A stretch of 64,000 nucleotides of DNA from an uncultured Verrucomicrobiae bacterium (GTDB taxonomy: Bacteria; Verrucomicrobiota; Verrucomicrobiia; Limisphaerales; AAA164-E04). The stretch lies in the NCBI GenBank assembly GCA_943788245.1, contig CALSPN010000006.1, positions 62,001 through 126,000 on the forward strand. The letters are read 5' to 3'. Shown here one piece after another: positions 63,595 to 64,000 of this stretch. Under the pieces are notes generated by a model, which had not been told where the DNA came from, did no database searches, and worked only from the letters and a program-made list of their open reading frames with translations. Each line of letters opens with the position of its first letter. Within the stretch, counting starts at the first letter, position 1. The position numbers and the translations under genes were made by a program.

Positions 63595-64000
63595 CTAATA
63601 ATTACTAATCCAGACTACAGATACGCCCTCGGACTCGGAGCGGAAGGAGATAAATCCTGCATTCTGCTGCTGGCTGTCAATTTCATGGAAACTGGGCGCT
63701 ACCCGTGCGGCTTTCTTGCCGGTGGACTTGATGCCATCCAGGACATCGTCAAGAACACCTTTCTGGAACACCACCAATGCGATGCATGCAATAACACCAC
63801 CGGGGACAAGCCATGCCGACCATCGCTGGAAAGCAACGGCAGCCTCTTTATGCCTTGTCTCATTACGGGGAGATGGATGAGGCTGTATTTCATCGGAAAT
63901 GGCTTTCCAGAAATATGAATGAGCCACAGGCAATTCATGGCTGTTCTCCCCAACATCTTTCAAGAAACCTTGCTCAGCTTTTAGAGAATCACACAGTTCG
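63595..64000 (-). CDS. Partial single-pass membrane protein, anti-sigma-like, runs off the edge
   Basis: The open frame reaches the end of the window with no stop or plausible start, so the N-terminus is missing. Residues in view include an acidic cytoplasmic part (ELCDSLKAEQ, LPVAHSYFWKAISDEI), one membrane helix (WLVPGGVIACIALVVFQKG) and a short outer C-terminus ending SEGVSVVWISNY. The order of a cytoplasmic part with the HSxFW segment and a late membrane helix is common in proteins encoded after ECF sigma factors in Verrucomicrobiota, so anti-sigma function is a reasonable guess, but the sigma gene would lie beyond the edge. The TTG at 63961-63963 is not needed as a start. Confidence 0.6.
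   Translation of the reverse strand, partial: ELCDSLKAEQGFLKDVGENSHELPVAHSYFWKAISDEIQPHPSPRNETRHKEAAVAFQRWSAWLVPGGVIACIALVVFQKGVLDDVLDGIKSTGKKAARVAPSFHEIDSQQQNAGFISFRSESEGVSVVWISNY

Noticed and set aside
1-64000. CRISPR arrays, insertion sequences, prophage or attachment sites
   Set aside because: No regularly spaced repeats, transposase-like or integrase-like proteins, or flanking direct repeats were seen; the holin-like protein is of the YqjE type and not phage lysis.

Overview
The window reads as chromosome of a free-living, probably heterotrophic bacterium of the Planctomycetota-Verrucomicrobiota group, most likely Verrucomicrobiota. The evidence is several genes for DUF1549/DUF1553 planctomycetal-type cytochrome proteins paired with DUF1501 proteins, a DUF1592/DUF1552 pair, a YdjY-like protein, and three pseudopilin-like proteins of the H-X9-DG type. 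The order prs, rplY, pth, rpsF, ssb, rplI also fits. The phylum is inferred; no 16S gene is present.

Positions 1-25000 are accessory and catabolic: a cytosolic GH63-type glycosidase, a pseudopilin-like protein, and a six-gene minus-strand run (15793 to 4017). That run holds DUF1549/1553, DUF1501, a 2-keto-4-pentenoate hydratase/FAH-like enzyme, DUF1552, DUF1592, and a very long beta-propeller di-haem protein. Two further DUF1549/1553-DUF1501 pairs and an Asp-box sialidase-like protein follow. All three such pairs overlap by exactly 11 nt.

Positions 25000-39000 mix housekeeping genes (rnr, mutL, sixA, holB) with a sulfatase-MFS pair, two more pseudopilins, a TPR/SH3 membrane protein and an O-antigen-ligase-like protein. 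Positions 39300-46750 hold a TlpA-like thioredoxin, a decayed secreted-protein gene with five in-frame stops, an MsbA-like ABC exporter, a squalene-cyclase-like repeat protein, a short YdjY-like protein and an FAD oxidoreductase.

Positions 46900-60125 are core information processing. On the minus strand lies prs-rplY-pth-rpsF-ssb-rplI, preceded by an envelope-stress-like set (DUF883, holin III-like, small protein, PrsW). On the plus strand lies nusA-infB-rbfA-DHH phosphoesterase-truB-ribF, with candidate RNA hairpins in front of nusA and infB. The right edge has a plastocyanin-like protein with a propeller dehydrogenase-like protein, a secreted unknown, and a partial anti-sigma-like membrane protein running off the end.

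A striking feature is seven apparent frameshifts in otherwise intact genes. Every one is repaired by removing a single base from a short homopolymer, which suggests systematic sequence error rather than gene loss. The stop-riddled pseudogene at 39950-40831 is different: its frame is intact and only nonsense codons break it.
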